Source: UBA5195 sp034432755 (GTDB lineage Bacteria > Chloroflexota > Anaerolineae > Anaerolineales > Villigracilaceae). Taken from it: a stretch of DNA of 64,000 nucleotides. The stretch spans positions 1-64,000 of the forward strand of contig DAOUBQ010000076.1 of assembly GCA_034432755.1 (NCBI GenBank). The letters run 5' to 3'. A model generated the notes under the pieces. The model saw nothing but the letters and a program-made list of their open reading frames with translations, ran no database searches and was not told the DNA's origin. Below are positions 41,588 to 49,488 of this stretch, piece after piece. Position numbers and translations under genes: made by a program. Positions within the stretch are counted from its first letter, which is position 1, and each line of letters opens with the position of its first letter.

Positions 41588-42487
41588 ATGGCAACAACTG
41601 CATCTGTGAGCGCACATATTACTGCAAACACCACCATTGCTCCCGCCATCAGCGCGTATGAAATCTTCCTCAACGACCAGGGGCGTTCCCCCTACACCGT
41701 CAAAGCCTTCCTGTCCGATTTGCGCTTGATGGCTTCCTATTTCCCGCCAGAGCAGACGCTTGGGGCGCTCACGACTGCCGACTTGAACAACTACTTTGAA
41801 TGGATGCAAAATGAGCGCGGCGTGCCGTGCAGCCCGAAGACGCTCGCGCGGCGCATCACCACCACCAAATCCTTCTTCCGCTGGCTGAACAAAAACGGCG
41901 TGCTGGTGTTAGACCCAGCCGAGAAAGTGGTGCAGCGCTCGGTGATGTCACCCCTGCCAACGGTTCTCACTGACGACGAAGTCCAGGCCGTTATGCTGGC
42001 CGCCGACCGCTACCGGCGCAAATCCAAACCCGATGCGCGCCCGTATGCCCTGCTCTACCTACTGCTTTCAACTGGAATCAAGAAAAGCGAATGCCTGGGA
42101 ATTCACCTGAACCACATTGACTTGGCCGCGCCAGATGGCCCCATCCTGTTCGTCAAGTACGCCAGCCCGGTCAATCGCTACAAAGAACGAAAACTTCCCC
42201 TGCCCGATGATTGGATCCCCGTTTACGAGGAGTATGCTGCCCAATACAGCCCCGTTGACCGGCTCTTCCCCTGGTCGCCGCGCCGCCTGGAATACCTGCT
42301 CGAAGACATCGGCAATGACGCCGGGTTGGAGAAACACCTGTCTTTCGATATGTGCCGCTGGACCTACGCCATTGGCGAATACCAGCGCGGTGTCGAGGCC
42401 GACAAAATTCGTCAGAACCTGGGCGTCTCCAAAATTCAGTGGCGCGAATTGAACATGAAACTCAAGCAACTGGCTGGGAATTCATAA
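41588..42487 (+). CDS. Tyrosine-recombinase-like protein with degenerate active site
   Basis: 299 residues with the two-domain Xer layout: an N-terminal core-binding (SAM-like) domain (about 20-110, SAYEIFLNDQGRSPYTVKAFLSDLRLMASYF) and a C-terminal recombinase-like domain (about 120-290). The catalytic positions are mostly changed: the first Arg is Lys (K165, STGIKKSE for TGLRxSE), the His of HxxR is Asp (D254-M-C-R257), LGH is LGV, and no Tyr stands at the nucleophile position (QWRELNMKLK). R257 is kept. It is probably a DNA-binding protein of the integrase fold without strand-cutting activity. AAAGGAG lies 7 nt before the ATG. A 16-bp palindrome in its promoter suggests autoregulation. Confidence 0.85.
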   Translation: MATTASVSAHITANTTIAPAISAYEIFLNDQGRSPYTVKAFLSDLRLMASYFPPEQTLGALTTADLNNYFEWMQNERGVPCSPKTLARRITTTKSFFRWLNKNGVLVLDPAEKVVQRSVMSPLPTVLTDDEVQAVMLAADRYRRKSKPDARPYALLYLLLSTGIKKSECLGIHLNHIDLAAPDGPILFVKYASPVNRYKERKLPLPDDWIPVYEEYAAQYSPVDRLFPWSPRRLEYLLEDIGNDAGLEKHLSFDMCRWTYAIGEYQRGVEADKIRQNLGVSKIQWRELNMKLKQLAGNS

Positions 42488-42576
42488 CTCGTAGGGCGAG
42501 ATAACATTTCGCCTCTGCTTGTGGCGGGTTTCGCATATTTTGAGATATTTCAGCGAGTACCCAACATAAGCCGGTT

Positions 42577-42612
42577 AAATCCTGCAAGGTCTCTCGCCTT
42601 GCAGGATTTTTT
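42577..42612 (+). terminator. Intrinsic terminator after the recombinase-like gene
   Basis: AATCCTGCAAGG, a 7-nt loop, CCTTGCAGGATT and TTTT. It ends before the ferritin promoter. Confidence 0.9.
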
Positions 42613-42676
42613 AGTCCAGGCACTGGTTTCAACCAGGAAAATAAGAAGTTCATAAAACCACAACACGACGATGTAT

Positions 42677-42691
42677 TCCAGCCAGGCTGGA
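42677..42691. promoter_or_regulatory. Perfect palindrome in the ferritin promoter
   Basis: TCCAGCC-A-GGCTGGA is a 15-bp perfect inverted repeat located just upstream of the -10 box. It is a candidate repressor site; no Fur-box consensus was seen. Confidence 0.5.
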
Positions 42692-42696
42692 TGGAC

Positions 42697-42702
42697 TATA
42701 AT
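42697..42702 (+). promoter_or_regulatory. -10 box of the ferritin gene
   Basis: TATAAT, 30 bp before the ATG at 42733. The -35 region is weak. Confidence 0.6.
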
Positions 42703-42732
42703 GTTGGTACAAACTCAAAAAAGGAGCAGACT

Positions 42733-43233
42733 ATGATTAGCAAAGTAATGCAAGATGCAATCAACGAACAAATCAACAAAGAGATGTTTTCCTCGTATCT
42801 GTATTTATCTATGGCGGCCTACTTTGAAGACATCAACCTGCCCGGCGCAGCCAACTGGATGTACATTCAAGCAGAAGAAGAGAATGAACACGCCATGAAA
42901 CTCTTCCAGCACCTGGTAGACCGGGGCGGACGGGTTCACCTGAAAGCAATTGCCGCACCCGAAAGCGAGTGGGCCGGGCCGCTGACCGCATTCAAGGCCG
43001 TCTATGAGCATGAACAACTGGTGACGAAATCTATCCACGACCTGTACGAAACCGCCCTCAAAGAAAAGGACTATCCGGCCCAGGTCATGCTGCAATGGTT
43101 CATCGCTGAGCAGGTGGAAGAAGAAAAGAACGCCGCCGAAGTCGTCGCCAACATGGAGCGCATCGAAGCCCACGACAGCGCAATTCTCATGCTCGACCAC
43201 CGGCTTGCCAAACGCAGCAAAGACGAAGATTAA
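42733..43233 (+). CDS. ftnA: Non-haem ferritin
   Basis: A 166-residue four-helix ferritin that oxidises and stores iron in a 24-subunit shell. The ferroxidase ligands are in place: Glu in EQINKEMFSSYLYL (helix A), EEENEHAMKLF (Glu and His, helix B), and EHEQLVTKSI and WFIAEQVEEEKNA (helices C and D). Length and the NLPGAANWMYIQAEEENEHAMKL core are those of bacterial FtnA. ATG 42733 is chosen because AAAGGAGC lies 6 nt upstream; the ORF extends 14 codons further without support. A perfect palindrome in the promoter suggests regulation. Confidence 0.96.
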   Translation: MISKVMQDAINEQINKEMFSSYLYLSMAAYFEDINLPGAANWMYIQAEEENEHAMKLFQHLVDRGGRVHLKAIAAPESEWAGPLTAFKAVYEHEQLVTKSIHDLYETALKEKDYPAQVMLQWFIAEQVEEEKNAAEVVANMERIEAHDSAILMLDHRLAKRSKDED

Positions 43234-43250
43234 CCCTCCCGCTCGAAAAA

Positions 43251-43286
43251 GACCCTGAAGGTTGCCGCCTTTAGGGTCTATTTTTA
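43251..43286 (+). terminator. Intrinsic terminator after ferritin
   Basis: GACCCTGAAGG pairs with CCTTTAGGGTC (one mismatch) around TTGCCG and is followed by TATTTTTATA. Confidence 0.85.
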
Positions 43287-43386
43287 TAACGAGGAATTCA
43301 TTGCGCTGTCGAAGGCACAATCAGTTTATACCCTCTGCGCAGGCAGCGCCAAACTGATCGGGCAATATGCCAGGCAGGAGTCCCTT

Positions 43387-44358
43387 ATGGAATATACACA
43401 ACTGGGCCGTACCGGTCTAAAAGTCTCACGGCTGTGCCTAGGGACAATGAACTTCGGCCCGTACTCAACCGAGGCCGAATCTTTCGAAATCATGGACAAA
43501 GCCCTCGACCTCGGCCTCAACTTCTTCGACACGGCCAACGTCTACGGCTGGAAACTCGGCGAAGGCGTAACCGAGCAAATCATCGGGCGCTGGTTTGCCC
43601 AGGGCGGTGGGCGGCGCGAGAAAACAATTATCGCCACCAAGGTCTATGGCCGCATGGGCGACTGGCCCAACCAGAGTCGCCTTTCGGCGCGCCACATCCG
43701 CGAGGCGGTGGAAGGCTCGCTCAAGCGAATGCAAACCGATTACATAGACCTGTACCAATTCCACCACATAGACCGACTCACCCCCTGGGAAGAAATCTGG
43801 CAGGCCTGCGAAACGCTGGTGACCCAAGGCAAGGTACTGTACATCGGCTCATCAAATTTCGCTGGCTGGCAGATTGCCAAAGCCAACGAAGCCGCCAAAG
43901 CCCGCCATTTTCTAGGACTGGTGAGCGAACAAAGCCTGTACAACCTAAAAGACCGCATGATTGAGTTGGAAGTTATCCCGGCTTGCAAGGACTACGGCCT
44001 GGGCCTGATTCCCTGGTCACCGCTGGCAGGCGGGCTGCTGGGCGGCGCGCTGGAAAAACTCGAAAAAGGCCGGCGCACCTCGGCCGACAAACAAAAGCAA
44101 ATCAACGAACTACGCCCGCAGCTAGAAAAGTGGGAAGACTTCTGTCGTGAACTGGGCGAACAACCCGCCGACGTGGCCCTGGCCTGGCTGCTGGCTAACC
44201 CGGCCGTCACCGCGCCCATCATTGGTCCGCGCACTTTAGAGCAATCAACCGCTTCACTGCGCGCACTCGAACTGAAACTCGACGAGGCAGGCCTCAAAAA
44301 ACTCGATGAAATCTGGCCCGGCCCCGGCGGCGAAGCCCCGGAGGCCTATGCCTGGTGA
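43387..44358 (+). CDS. Aldo/keto reductase
   Basis: A 323-residue (beta/alpha)8 NADPH-dependent reductase. The catalytic tetrad is visible: Asp and Tyr in FFDTANVYGWKLGEG, Lys in TIIATKVYG, and His in LYQFHHID. Cofactor-binding parts include GSSNFAGWQIAKA and ALAWLLANPAVTAPIIGPRTLEQ. It belongs to the large YhdN/Tas-like group of general stress-related reductases whose substrates are carbonyl compounds; no specific substrate can be given. AGGAG lies 8 nt before the ATG. It stands alone between a terminator and the zinc-ribbon gene. Confidence 0.93.
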   Translation: MEYTQLGRTGLKVSRLCLGTMNFGPYSTEAESFEIMDKALDLGLNFFDTANVYGWKLGEGVTEQIIGRWFAQGGGRREKTIIATKVYGRMGDWPNQSRLSARHIREAVEGSLKRMQTDYIDLYQFHHIDRLTPWEEIWQACETLVTQGKVLYIGSSNFAGWQIAKANEAAKARHFLGLVSEQSLYNLKDRMIELEVIPACKDYGLGLIPWSPLAGGLLGGALEKLEKGRRTSADKQKQINELRPQLEKWEDFCRELGEQPADVALAWLLANPAVTAPIIGPRTLEQSTASLRALELKLDEAGLKKLDEIWPGPGGEAPEAYAW

Positions 44359-44442
44359 ACGAGATTTATCAATGTGAGAACAGATTGCCTCGTTTCTAAA
44401 AACGCCTTTCGCAATGACACGAAGGATGAGGAAGATGATGCC

Positions 44443-44931
44443 ATGAGTCCGAGAAAGCGCCATGCCGATAAGAAAACCAGCGAGCTGCCATATGGTCTAA
44501 AAGTCGAAAAACCGCGCTGCGGTCTGTGCGGCAAGACCAAGAATCTGACCAAAACCGAATGCTGCGGCAACTGGATTTGTGACGACGAGCAAAACTACAG
44601 GCTGTTTTCGTTCGCGCGCAACAGCTGCTACCGCAACCATGACCGCTATTCCCTGTGCGCCTTCCATTATCACGAAGGTCATTCAGGTGACTGGAAAACC
44701 TGCGACAAATGCCGCAAATCTTTTCCGACCGAAATGTATGTCTACCACGGCACAAACGAATACAACTTCGAGAAACTGCCCAACCCGCCTTCCTTCAATC
44801 CAACCCACTGTACACATTGCGGGCGGGTGATTTCGCTCTCGCAGGATAGCTACATGCTCAAAGGGCGTGGGCAGTATATCTGCGAGGACTGCTCGGACAT
44901 AAAAAAATTACTCTCCCAAGATGGCCCATGA
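44443..44931 (+). CDS. Cysteine-rich zinc-ribbon protein of unknown function
   Basis: 162 residues (ATG at 44443; the ORF may extend to 44374). Many Cys/His pairs can form zinc sites: CGLCG, ECCGNWIC, C-AFHYHEGHSGDWKTCDKC, and near the C-terminus CTHCG and CEDC. It is basic at the N-terminus (MSPRKRHADKK). I do not recognise the family; with three or more ribbons it could bind nucleic acid or be a small structural protein. Its stop overlaps the start of the peptidase-MA gene by ATGA, so the two are coupled. Confidence 0.6.
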   Translation: MSPRKRHADKKTSELPYGLKVEKPRCGLCGKTKNLTKTECCGNWICDDEQNYRLFSFARNSCYRNHDRYSLCAFHYHEGHSGDWKTCDKCRKSFPTEMYVYHGTNEYNFEKLPNPPSFNPTHCTHCGRVISLSQDSYMLKGRGQYICEDCSDIKKLLSQDGP

Positions 44932-46325
44932 AACGACAACTTTTACCGATCTTCCTGATACTCAGCCTCGCCTTCCTGACAAATCTAACCGAGGCAAGCG
45001 CAATCGCTCCGCCGCAAGCGCACGCCAACCAGGCGATACTTAACTTCCCCAACACCGTCACCTTCCAGGCCCAACTGACCGCGGAAACCAACATCCAATC
45101 GGTCATCCTTGAATACGGCACAACCCAACTGACCTGCGGCGAAGTGATTGCCAAGGCCTTTCCACGCTTCAGCCCTGGCAAAAACATCACCGTCGAATGG
45201 ACCTGGGATATGCGCCAATCTGGCTCCATCCCACCCGGCGCCAACCTCTGGTGGCGATGGCGAATGACCGATGCCAACGGGCAACAAAGCGTCACCGAGA
45301 CGAAAAATGTCACCTGGCTCGATTCAACTTACCAATGGAAGACCCTGACCGATGGTGATTTACACATCCACTGGTACCGCAGCGACCAGGCGTTTGCCCG
45401 CGAAGTTCTCTCTGCCGCACGAGGCGGGCTGGCCCTCAACCAACAAAGCGCCGGGCTGAAACCCAACGGGGTTATCCACATTTACGTCTACGGCGATTAT
45501 GACGCCTTGCGCAGCGCCGTCCTATACGCCCCATCCTGGACCGGCGGGCAGGCCTTCCCCGATTTCAACATCGTCATCATCGGCATTTCACCCGATAACC
45601 TGGCCTGGGGCAAAGACGCCACCGTCCACGAACTCACCCACGTCCTGGTGGGAAATCTCACCTTCTCCTGTCTGGGTGATGTTCCCACCTGGCTCAACGA
45701 GGGACTGGCCGTCTATAGCGAAGGCAGGCTCGATTCGGCCTCCCAACGTCAACTCGACCAGGCCATTCAGCAAGATACCTTGCTGACCGTGCGCTCCATC
45801 AGCGGCGGATTTTCCGAAGTGGCCGACAAAGCCAACCTTTCCTACAGCCAGTCCTACAGCATCGTCAAATTCCTGGTCGAGACCTACGGCCAACCCAAGA
45901 TGAACGAACTGCTGCTGGCCCTGCGCGACGGCACGACGATTGACTCCGCGCTGGTCATGGTCTACGGCTTCGATGTGGAAGGATTGGAGGATGCCTGGCG
46001 GGCAGGAATTGGCGCAAAACCACGCGTAGATACTCCGAATCCGACTGCCACGCCCCAGCCAACCTACGTCCCGACCATGGTCCCAATCGGCGGGTTACCA
46101 GTGGCGGTCACCCCAATGCCCTTCGCGCTGCCAACTTCTTCAACCGCCAACGGAAACGCGGCCCAACCAACCCTGCCGCCCTCCGATTTGCCTCAAAGCC
46201 AGGTTGAGAGACATCCCTGGGTACTGGTTGGACTGGCTTGCCTCTGTCTGCTGTTCGTTTTGGTCATCCTTACAGTGATTGTGTCCCTCATTCGGCGCAG
46301 ACAAAAGGGAGGCGAACATGCGTAA
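44928..46325 (+). CDS. Peptidase MA-like gluzincin metalloprotease, membrane anchored
   Basis: 465 residues with an N-terminal signal peptide and a C-terminal transmembrane helix (about 425-455, VLVGLACLCLLFVLVILTVIV) ending RRRQKGGEHA. The zinc site is HELTH at H234-H238 with the third ligand E258 in LNEGLAVYSEG, the 19-residue spacing of gluzincins. The N-terminal 100 residues form a beta domain (VTFQAQLTAETNIQSVILEYG). A Thr/Pro-rich linker (TPNPTATPQPTYV) connects to the anchor. It should act outside the cell on an unknown substrate. It overlaps the preceding gene (ATGA) and the next one by 8 nt. Confidence 0.88.
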   Translation: MKRQLLPIFLILSLAFLTNLTEASAIAPPQAHANQAILNFPNTVTFQAQLTAETNIQSVILEYGTTQLTCGEVIAKAFPRFSPGKNITVEWTWDMRQSGSIPPGANLWWRWRMTDANGQQSVTETKNVTWLDSTYQWKTLTDGDLHIHWYRSDQAFAREVLSAARGGLALNQQSAGLKPNGVIHIYVYGDYDALRSAVLYAPSWTGGQAFPDFNIVIIGISPDNLAWGKDATVHELTHVLVGNLTFSCLGDVPTWLNEGLAVYSEGRLDSASQRQLDQAIQQDTLLTVRSISGGFSEVADKANLSYSQSYSIVKFLVETYGQPKMNELLLALRDGTTIDSALVMVYGFDVEGLEDAWRAGIGAKPRVDTPNPTATPQPTYVPTMVPIGGLPVAVTPMPFALPTSSTANGNAAQPTLPPSDLPQSQVERHPWVLVGLACLCLLFVLVILTVIVSLIRRRQKGGEHA

Positions 46326-47907
46326 AATATGGACCATCCTGATTGTCCTGGCATTAACCATTCCCCTACTTGGTATGGCCGGAGCCAGGCCAGTCTATCA
46401 ATACGGAGTCCCGCTCAACGAGGCATTGGTGCTGGAGGGCGGCGAATCCACCAATCCGCGCAATTATGACCCGGCCACCACCGGCACATCCGGCGACAAA
46501 CGCATCTTCAGCGGGCTGGTCTCCTTCGACCCGCGCCTGAACCTCGTCCCCGACCTGGCCGAAACCTGGGACATCAGCCCAGACGGCACGGTCTACACCT
46601 TCTACCTGCGCAAAAATGCCAAATTCCACAATGGCCGCCCCGTGACCGCGCAGGATGTGGTCTACTCCTGGACGCGCGCCGCCGACCCGAATCTGCAATC
46701 CCCGACGGTGATGACCTACTTAGGCGACATCGTTGGCATCCGCAAAGTAGTGGATGGGCAAGCCAAAACCATCAGCGGGTTGCAGGTCATCAATGACCAT
46801 ACGTTACAAGTCACAATTGACGCGCCCAAGCCCTACTTCCTCATGAAACTGACCTACCCGACGGCCTTCATCGTAGACAAAGCCAATGTCGAATCTGGCC
46901 CAGAGTGGTATCGTAACCCAAATGCCACCGGCCCCTACAAGTTGAAAGAGTGGCGGCGCAACGAGGTGATGATTTACGAGGCCTTTCCTGATTTCTACCT
47001 GGGCGCGCCCTCCATCCGCTATGTGGTTGTCACGCTCTACACGGGCGATAGCGTGCGCCTGTACGAACGCGGCGAAGTGGATATGACGAGCCTGTATACC
47101 TACTATGTAGACCGCTTCACCGACCCAACCGAACCACTGCATAACGAACTGGTAACAGGCGTAGACCTGTGTACCAGTTACGTCGTTTTCGATGTCACCC
47201 GCCCACCCTTCGACGATGTCAACGTACGAAAAGCCTTCAGCCTGGCCTTCAACCGCCGCCAGTATATTGACGTGGTGCAGCGCGGACGCGCCCTGCCGGC
47301 CCTCGGCATCTTCCCGCCCGGCCTGCCCGGTTTCAATATCTCGCTTGATGGGCTGACCTACGACCCCGAAGCCGCCCGCCAGATGCTGGCGCAGTCGAAA
47401 TACAAAACCGCCGAGGGTCTGCCGCCGATTGTCTTCACCAGCGCCGGGTTCGGCAGTTATATCAGCCCGCGCGTGGCGGCCCTGGCCCAAATGTGGAAGC
47501 AGGTGTTGGGAGTCACCATCACGGTCGAAAATATCGAGCCAAACTTTTACTACGACACGCTCTATTCTGGCAAGCACGGCCAGTTATTCAACTACGGCTG
47601 GTGCGCCGATTACCCTGACCCAGAGAACTTCGCCGATGTCCTGTTCCACTCCGATTCGACCCAAAACAGCGGCTATTACAGCAACCCCGCTCTCGATGCC
47701 CTGCTCGAAGCGGCGCGCACTGAGCGTGACGTGACCAAACGCATCGAGATGTACCAACAAGCCGAGCAGATGATTGTAGACGATGCACCGGTCCTGTTCC
47801 TGACGCATAGCCTGTCTTATGAACTGGTCAAACCGTATGTAAAAGGCTACGTTTATACCCCTATCTCCATTCCGATTGAGCGGTATATATGGCTGGAAGG
47901 AAAGTAA
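46318..47907 (+). CDS. Family 5 extracellular solute-binding protein
   Basis: A 529-residue SBP_bac_5 (peptide/oligosaccharide ABC-transporter) binding protein. It has a signal peptide (MRKIWTILIVLALTIPLLGMAGA), the family pattern PDLAETWDISPDGTVYTFYLRKNAKFHNGRPVTAQDVVYSWTRAADP, a mid-region DVNVRKAFSLAFNRRQYIDVVQRG and a C-terminal SDSTQNSGYYSNPALDALLEAAR. The ligand is probably a peptide, but no permease or ATPase gene is adjacent, so its transporter must be elsewhere or it has another role. GGGAGG precedes the ATG, and the start lies inside the end of the peptidase-MA gene, so they are co-translated. Ends at a strong terminator. Confidence 0.92.
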   Translation: MRKIWTILIVLALTIPLLGMAGARPVYQYGVPLNEALVLEGGESTNPRNYDPATTGTSGDKRIFSGLVSFDPRLNLVPDLAETWDISPDGTVYTFYLRKNAKFHNGRPVTAQDVVYSWTRAADPNLQSPTVMTYLGDIVGIRKVVDGQAKTISGLQVINDHTLQVTIDAPKPYFLMKLTYPTAFIVDKANVESGPEWYRNPNATGPYKLKEWRRNEVMIYEAFPDFYLGAPSIRYVVVTLYTGDSVRLYERGEVDMTSLYTYYVDRFTDPTEPLHNELVTGVDLCTSYVVFDVTRPPFDDVNVRKAFSLAFNRRQYIDVVQRGRALPALGIFPPGLPGFNISLDGLTYDPEAARQMLAQSKYKTAEGLPPIVFTSAGFGSYISPRVAALAQMWKQVLGVTITVENIEPNFYYDTLYSGKHGQLFNYGWCADYPDPENFADVLFHSDSTQNSGYYSNPALDALLEAARTERDVTKRIEMYQQAEQMIVDDAPVLFLTHSLSYELVKPYVKGYVYTPISIPIERYIWLEGK

Positions 47908-47946
47908 AAAAGACCTCCGCGTTCTTTTTGAACGCGGAGGTCTTCA
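47906..47946. terminator. Bidirectional intrinsic terminator
   Basis: AAGACCTCCGCGTTC and GAACGCGGAGGTCTT around TTTTT, with A-tract on the left, so it also ends minus-strand transcripts from the pilin genes. The stem is a perfect 15 bp. Confidence 0.95.
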
Positions 47947-47962
47947 TCATTGCAAGATTAGA

Positions 47963-48109
47963 TTACAGGCTGGCATTGATGGTGGAGAAGACGTTGCGAA
48001 CCAGCGGGCCCATAATGGTGAGGGCAGCGATAACGACAACGGCGACCAGAACGAGGATGAGGGCGTATTCGACCATGCCCTGGGCTTTTTCTTTGAGAGA
48101 GAACAACAT
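47963..48109 (-). CDS. Flp-type (class IVb) pilin, copy 1
   Basis: A 48-residue prepilin (too short for routine ORF calling). It starts MLFSLKEKAQGMVEY and then has a hydrophobic helix with the typical run ALILVLVAVVVIAALTI, ending NVFSTINASL. Class III prepilins are cut before a segment with Glu at position 5; with the cut before Q10, that Glu is E14. Here residue -1 is Ala (A9). A single change, A9 versus G9, separates it from copy 2; they also differ by synonymous bases. It lies downstream of copy 2 and ahead of a terminator. No tad secretion genes are in the window. Confidence 0.85.
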   Translation of the reverse strand: MLFSLKEKAQGMVEYALILVLVAVVVIAALTIMGPLVRNVFSTINASL

Positions 48110-48183
48110 GGTGGTTTTCCTTTCTTTCTTTGAATGAATGAGAAGAGATGTCTTACAAAAAAATGGTGAGATAGAACGGCAGA

Positions 48184-48330
48184 TTACAGGCTGGCGTTGA
48201 TGGTGGAGAAGACGTTGCGGACCAGCGGGCCCATGATGGTGAGGGCAGCAATCACGACAACGGCGACCAGAACGAGGATGAGCGCGTACTCAACCATACC
48301 CTGGCCTTTTTCTTTGAGAGAGAACAACAT
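48184..48330 (-). CDS. Flp-type (class IVb) pilin, copy 2
   Basis: A 48-residue prepilin reading MLFSLKEKGQGMVEY then the same hydrophobic helix and NVFSTINASL tail as copy 1. Here residue -1 is Gly (G9), the standard residue for prepilin peptidase, with Glu at +5. AAAGGAG lies 9 nt before the ATG and a promoter is present upstream, so this copy is likely the first gene of the pair. Flp pilins form thin bundled pili for adhesion. The assembly machinery is not in the window. Confidence 0.87.
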   Translation of the reverse strand: MLFSLKEKGQGMVEYALILVLVAVVVIAALTIMGPLVRNVFSTINASL

Positions 48331-48394
48331 GGCTTTTTTCTCCTTTCGTTAGAATATTTCTTTGGAACGCCCAAAGACTGAACTTACGACTCCT

Positions 48395-48422
48395 ATTCTA
48401 ATCACTTTTTCAGAAATTCCAA
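48395..48422 (-). promoter_or_regulatory. Promoter of the pilin pair
   Basis: Minus strand TTGGAA (48417-48422), 16-bp spacer, TAGAAT (48395-48400), about 60 nt before the first pilin. Confidence 0.65.
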
Positions 48423-48509
48423 GCGTTTTTAATTACAGACAACTATCAATAGTCCCATTGGGGGAAGAGAAAACTAACAAAACAGCAAGCCTGTGACGTA
48501 TATCACGAT

Positions 48510-49085
48510 TTACTCAGCCGTGTCCCCAACCAATCCCAGTTCAGGCGCGATGCGGCGCATGGCGGCAATAACATTGCCGACATGCTCGCCCCACAAATCG
48601 ACGCCAAATTCCTCGGCAGCCTTTTCCATTGCCGCCCGGTCGGTGCCAGCCGCGAAGGTCTTATCTTTCCACTTCTTTTTGACCGAGGAGGGTTCCAGGT
48701 CAGAGAGAGACCTGGATGGTCGCACCAGCGCGACAGCGGTAATCAGCCCAGTGATTTCATCGCAGGCGTTGAGAGCCTTCTCCATCCGGGACTCGCGCGG
48801 AATTCCGGTGTTGTCTCCATGGCTAAGGATGGCGCGCACGATGACTTCATCCACCCCCCGTAGACGCAGAATGGGGGCGCCCTCGGCTGGATGCTGCTCG
48901 GCGGTGGGATGAATCTCCCAGTCGAAATCGTGCAGCAGGCCGGTTATGCCCCACAGTTCAACATCCTCGCCGAATTTCTCAGCGTAAAACCGCATGGCCG
49001 CCTCAACGCACAGCATGTGCCTGACCAGGTTCTCATTTTTGACGTATTCCCGCACCAGCGAGAGGGCTTCTTCACGAGTTAACAT
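48510..49085 (-). CDS. HD-domain protein
   Basis: A 191-residue HD-superfamily protein, a likely metal-dependent phosphohydrolase. The first ligand is in ENLVRHMLCVEAAMRFYA, the HD pair is GLLHDFDWE, then AILSHGDNTG and ALNACDEITGLITAVALVRPSRSLSDLE complete the pattern of the small HDIG-like group. The protein is soluble and cytosolic, with no fused sensor. ATG 49085 is chosen because GGAG precedes it by 9 nt and the family sequence MLTREEALSLVREYV starts there; the ORF extends 28 codons further. The substrate is unknown. Confidence 0.85.
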   Translation of the reverse strand: MLTREEALSLVREYVKNENLVRHMLCVEAAMRFYAEKFGEDVELWGITGLLHDFDWEIHPTAEQHPAEGAPILRLRGVDEVIVRAILSHGDNTGIPRESRMEKALNACDEITGLITAVALVRPSRSLSDLEPSSVKKKWKDKTFAAGTDRAAMEKAAEEFGVDLWGEHVGNVIAAMRRIAPELGLVGDTAE

Positions 49086-49187
49086 TGCGTCACGCTCCAA
49101 TCCAAACGACAATCTGCGTAAATTATCCCCCCGTCTGACGGACTTTGTCAACCCAGGCAGGAAAATCACTTTCGTCTCTCCAGGTAG

Positions 49188-49196
49188 TGCTACAAT
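49188..49196 (+). promoter_or_regulatory. Extended -10 before the small zinc-ribbon gene
   Basis: TGC-TACAAT at 49188-49196, 17 nt before the ATG at 49214. AAGGAGG (49202-49208) lies between, so the short leader does carry a ribosome-binding site. Confidence 0.55.
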
Positions 49197-49213
49197 TGAG
49201 TAAGGAGGCTCCT

Positions 49214-49408
49214 ATGCAAATCAAATGCCAATTCTGCTCCATGCCCTTTGCCCTGACCAATGAACAGGTCGCCGAGGCCGTCGAAATCATCAAAAAGGAT
49301 GCCCATGCGCATTACGATGCCCACTGCCCCAAGTGCCGCCGTTCCACGAAACTGGCAAAAAAGGTTTTTCAACTCAACCCTGTCGTCCGAAAATTACTGG
49401 AATCGTAA
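49214..49408 (+). CDS. Small zinc-ribbon protein
   Basis: A 64-residue protein with two CxxC pairs, CQFCSMPF (residues 5-8) and CPKCRRSTKL (about 39-42), separated by a helix (NEQVAEAVEIIKKDAHAHYD). The pattern is that of a zinc ribbon or of a small rubredoxin-like knuckle. AAGGAGG lies 5 nt before the ATG. The C-terminal basic tail (KLAKKVFQLNPVVRKLLES) could contact nucleic acid or protein. It is divergent from the HD gene and upstream of the HAD hydrolase gene. No function can be named. Confidence 0.75.
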   Translation: MQIKCQFCSMPFALTNEQVAEAVEIIKKDAHAHYDAHCPKCRRSTKLAKKVFQLNPVVRKLLES

Positions 49409-49488
49409 AACTCCACATGGGTGTTCATGTATAACTATTGAATGAGCCAACGACGAATCTGCCAACCATCCAATCCCAAAATCCCCCA

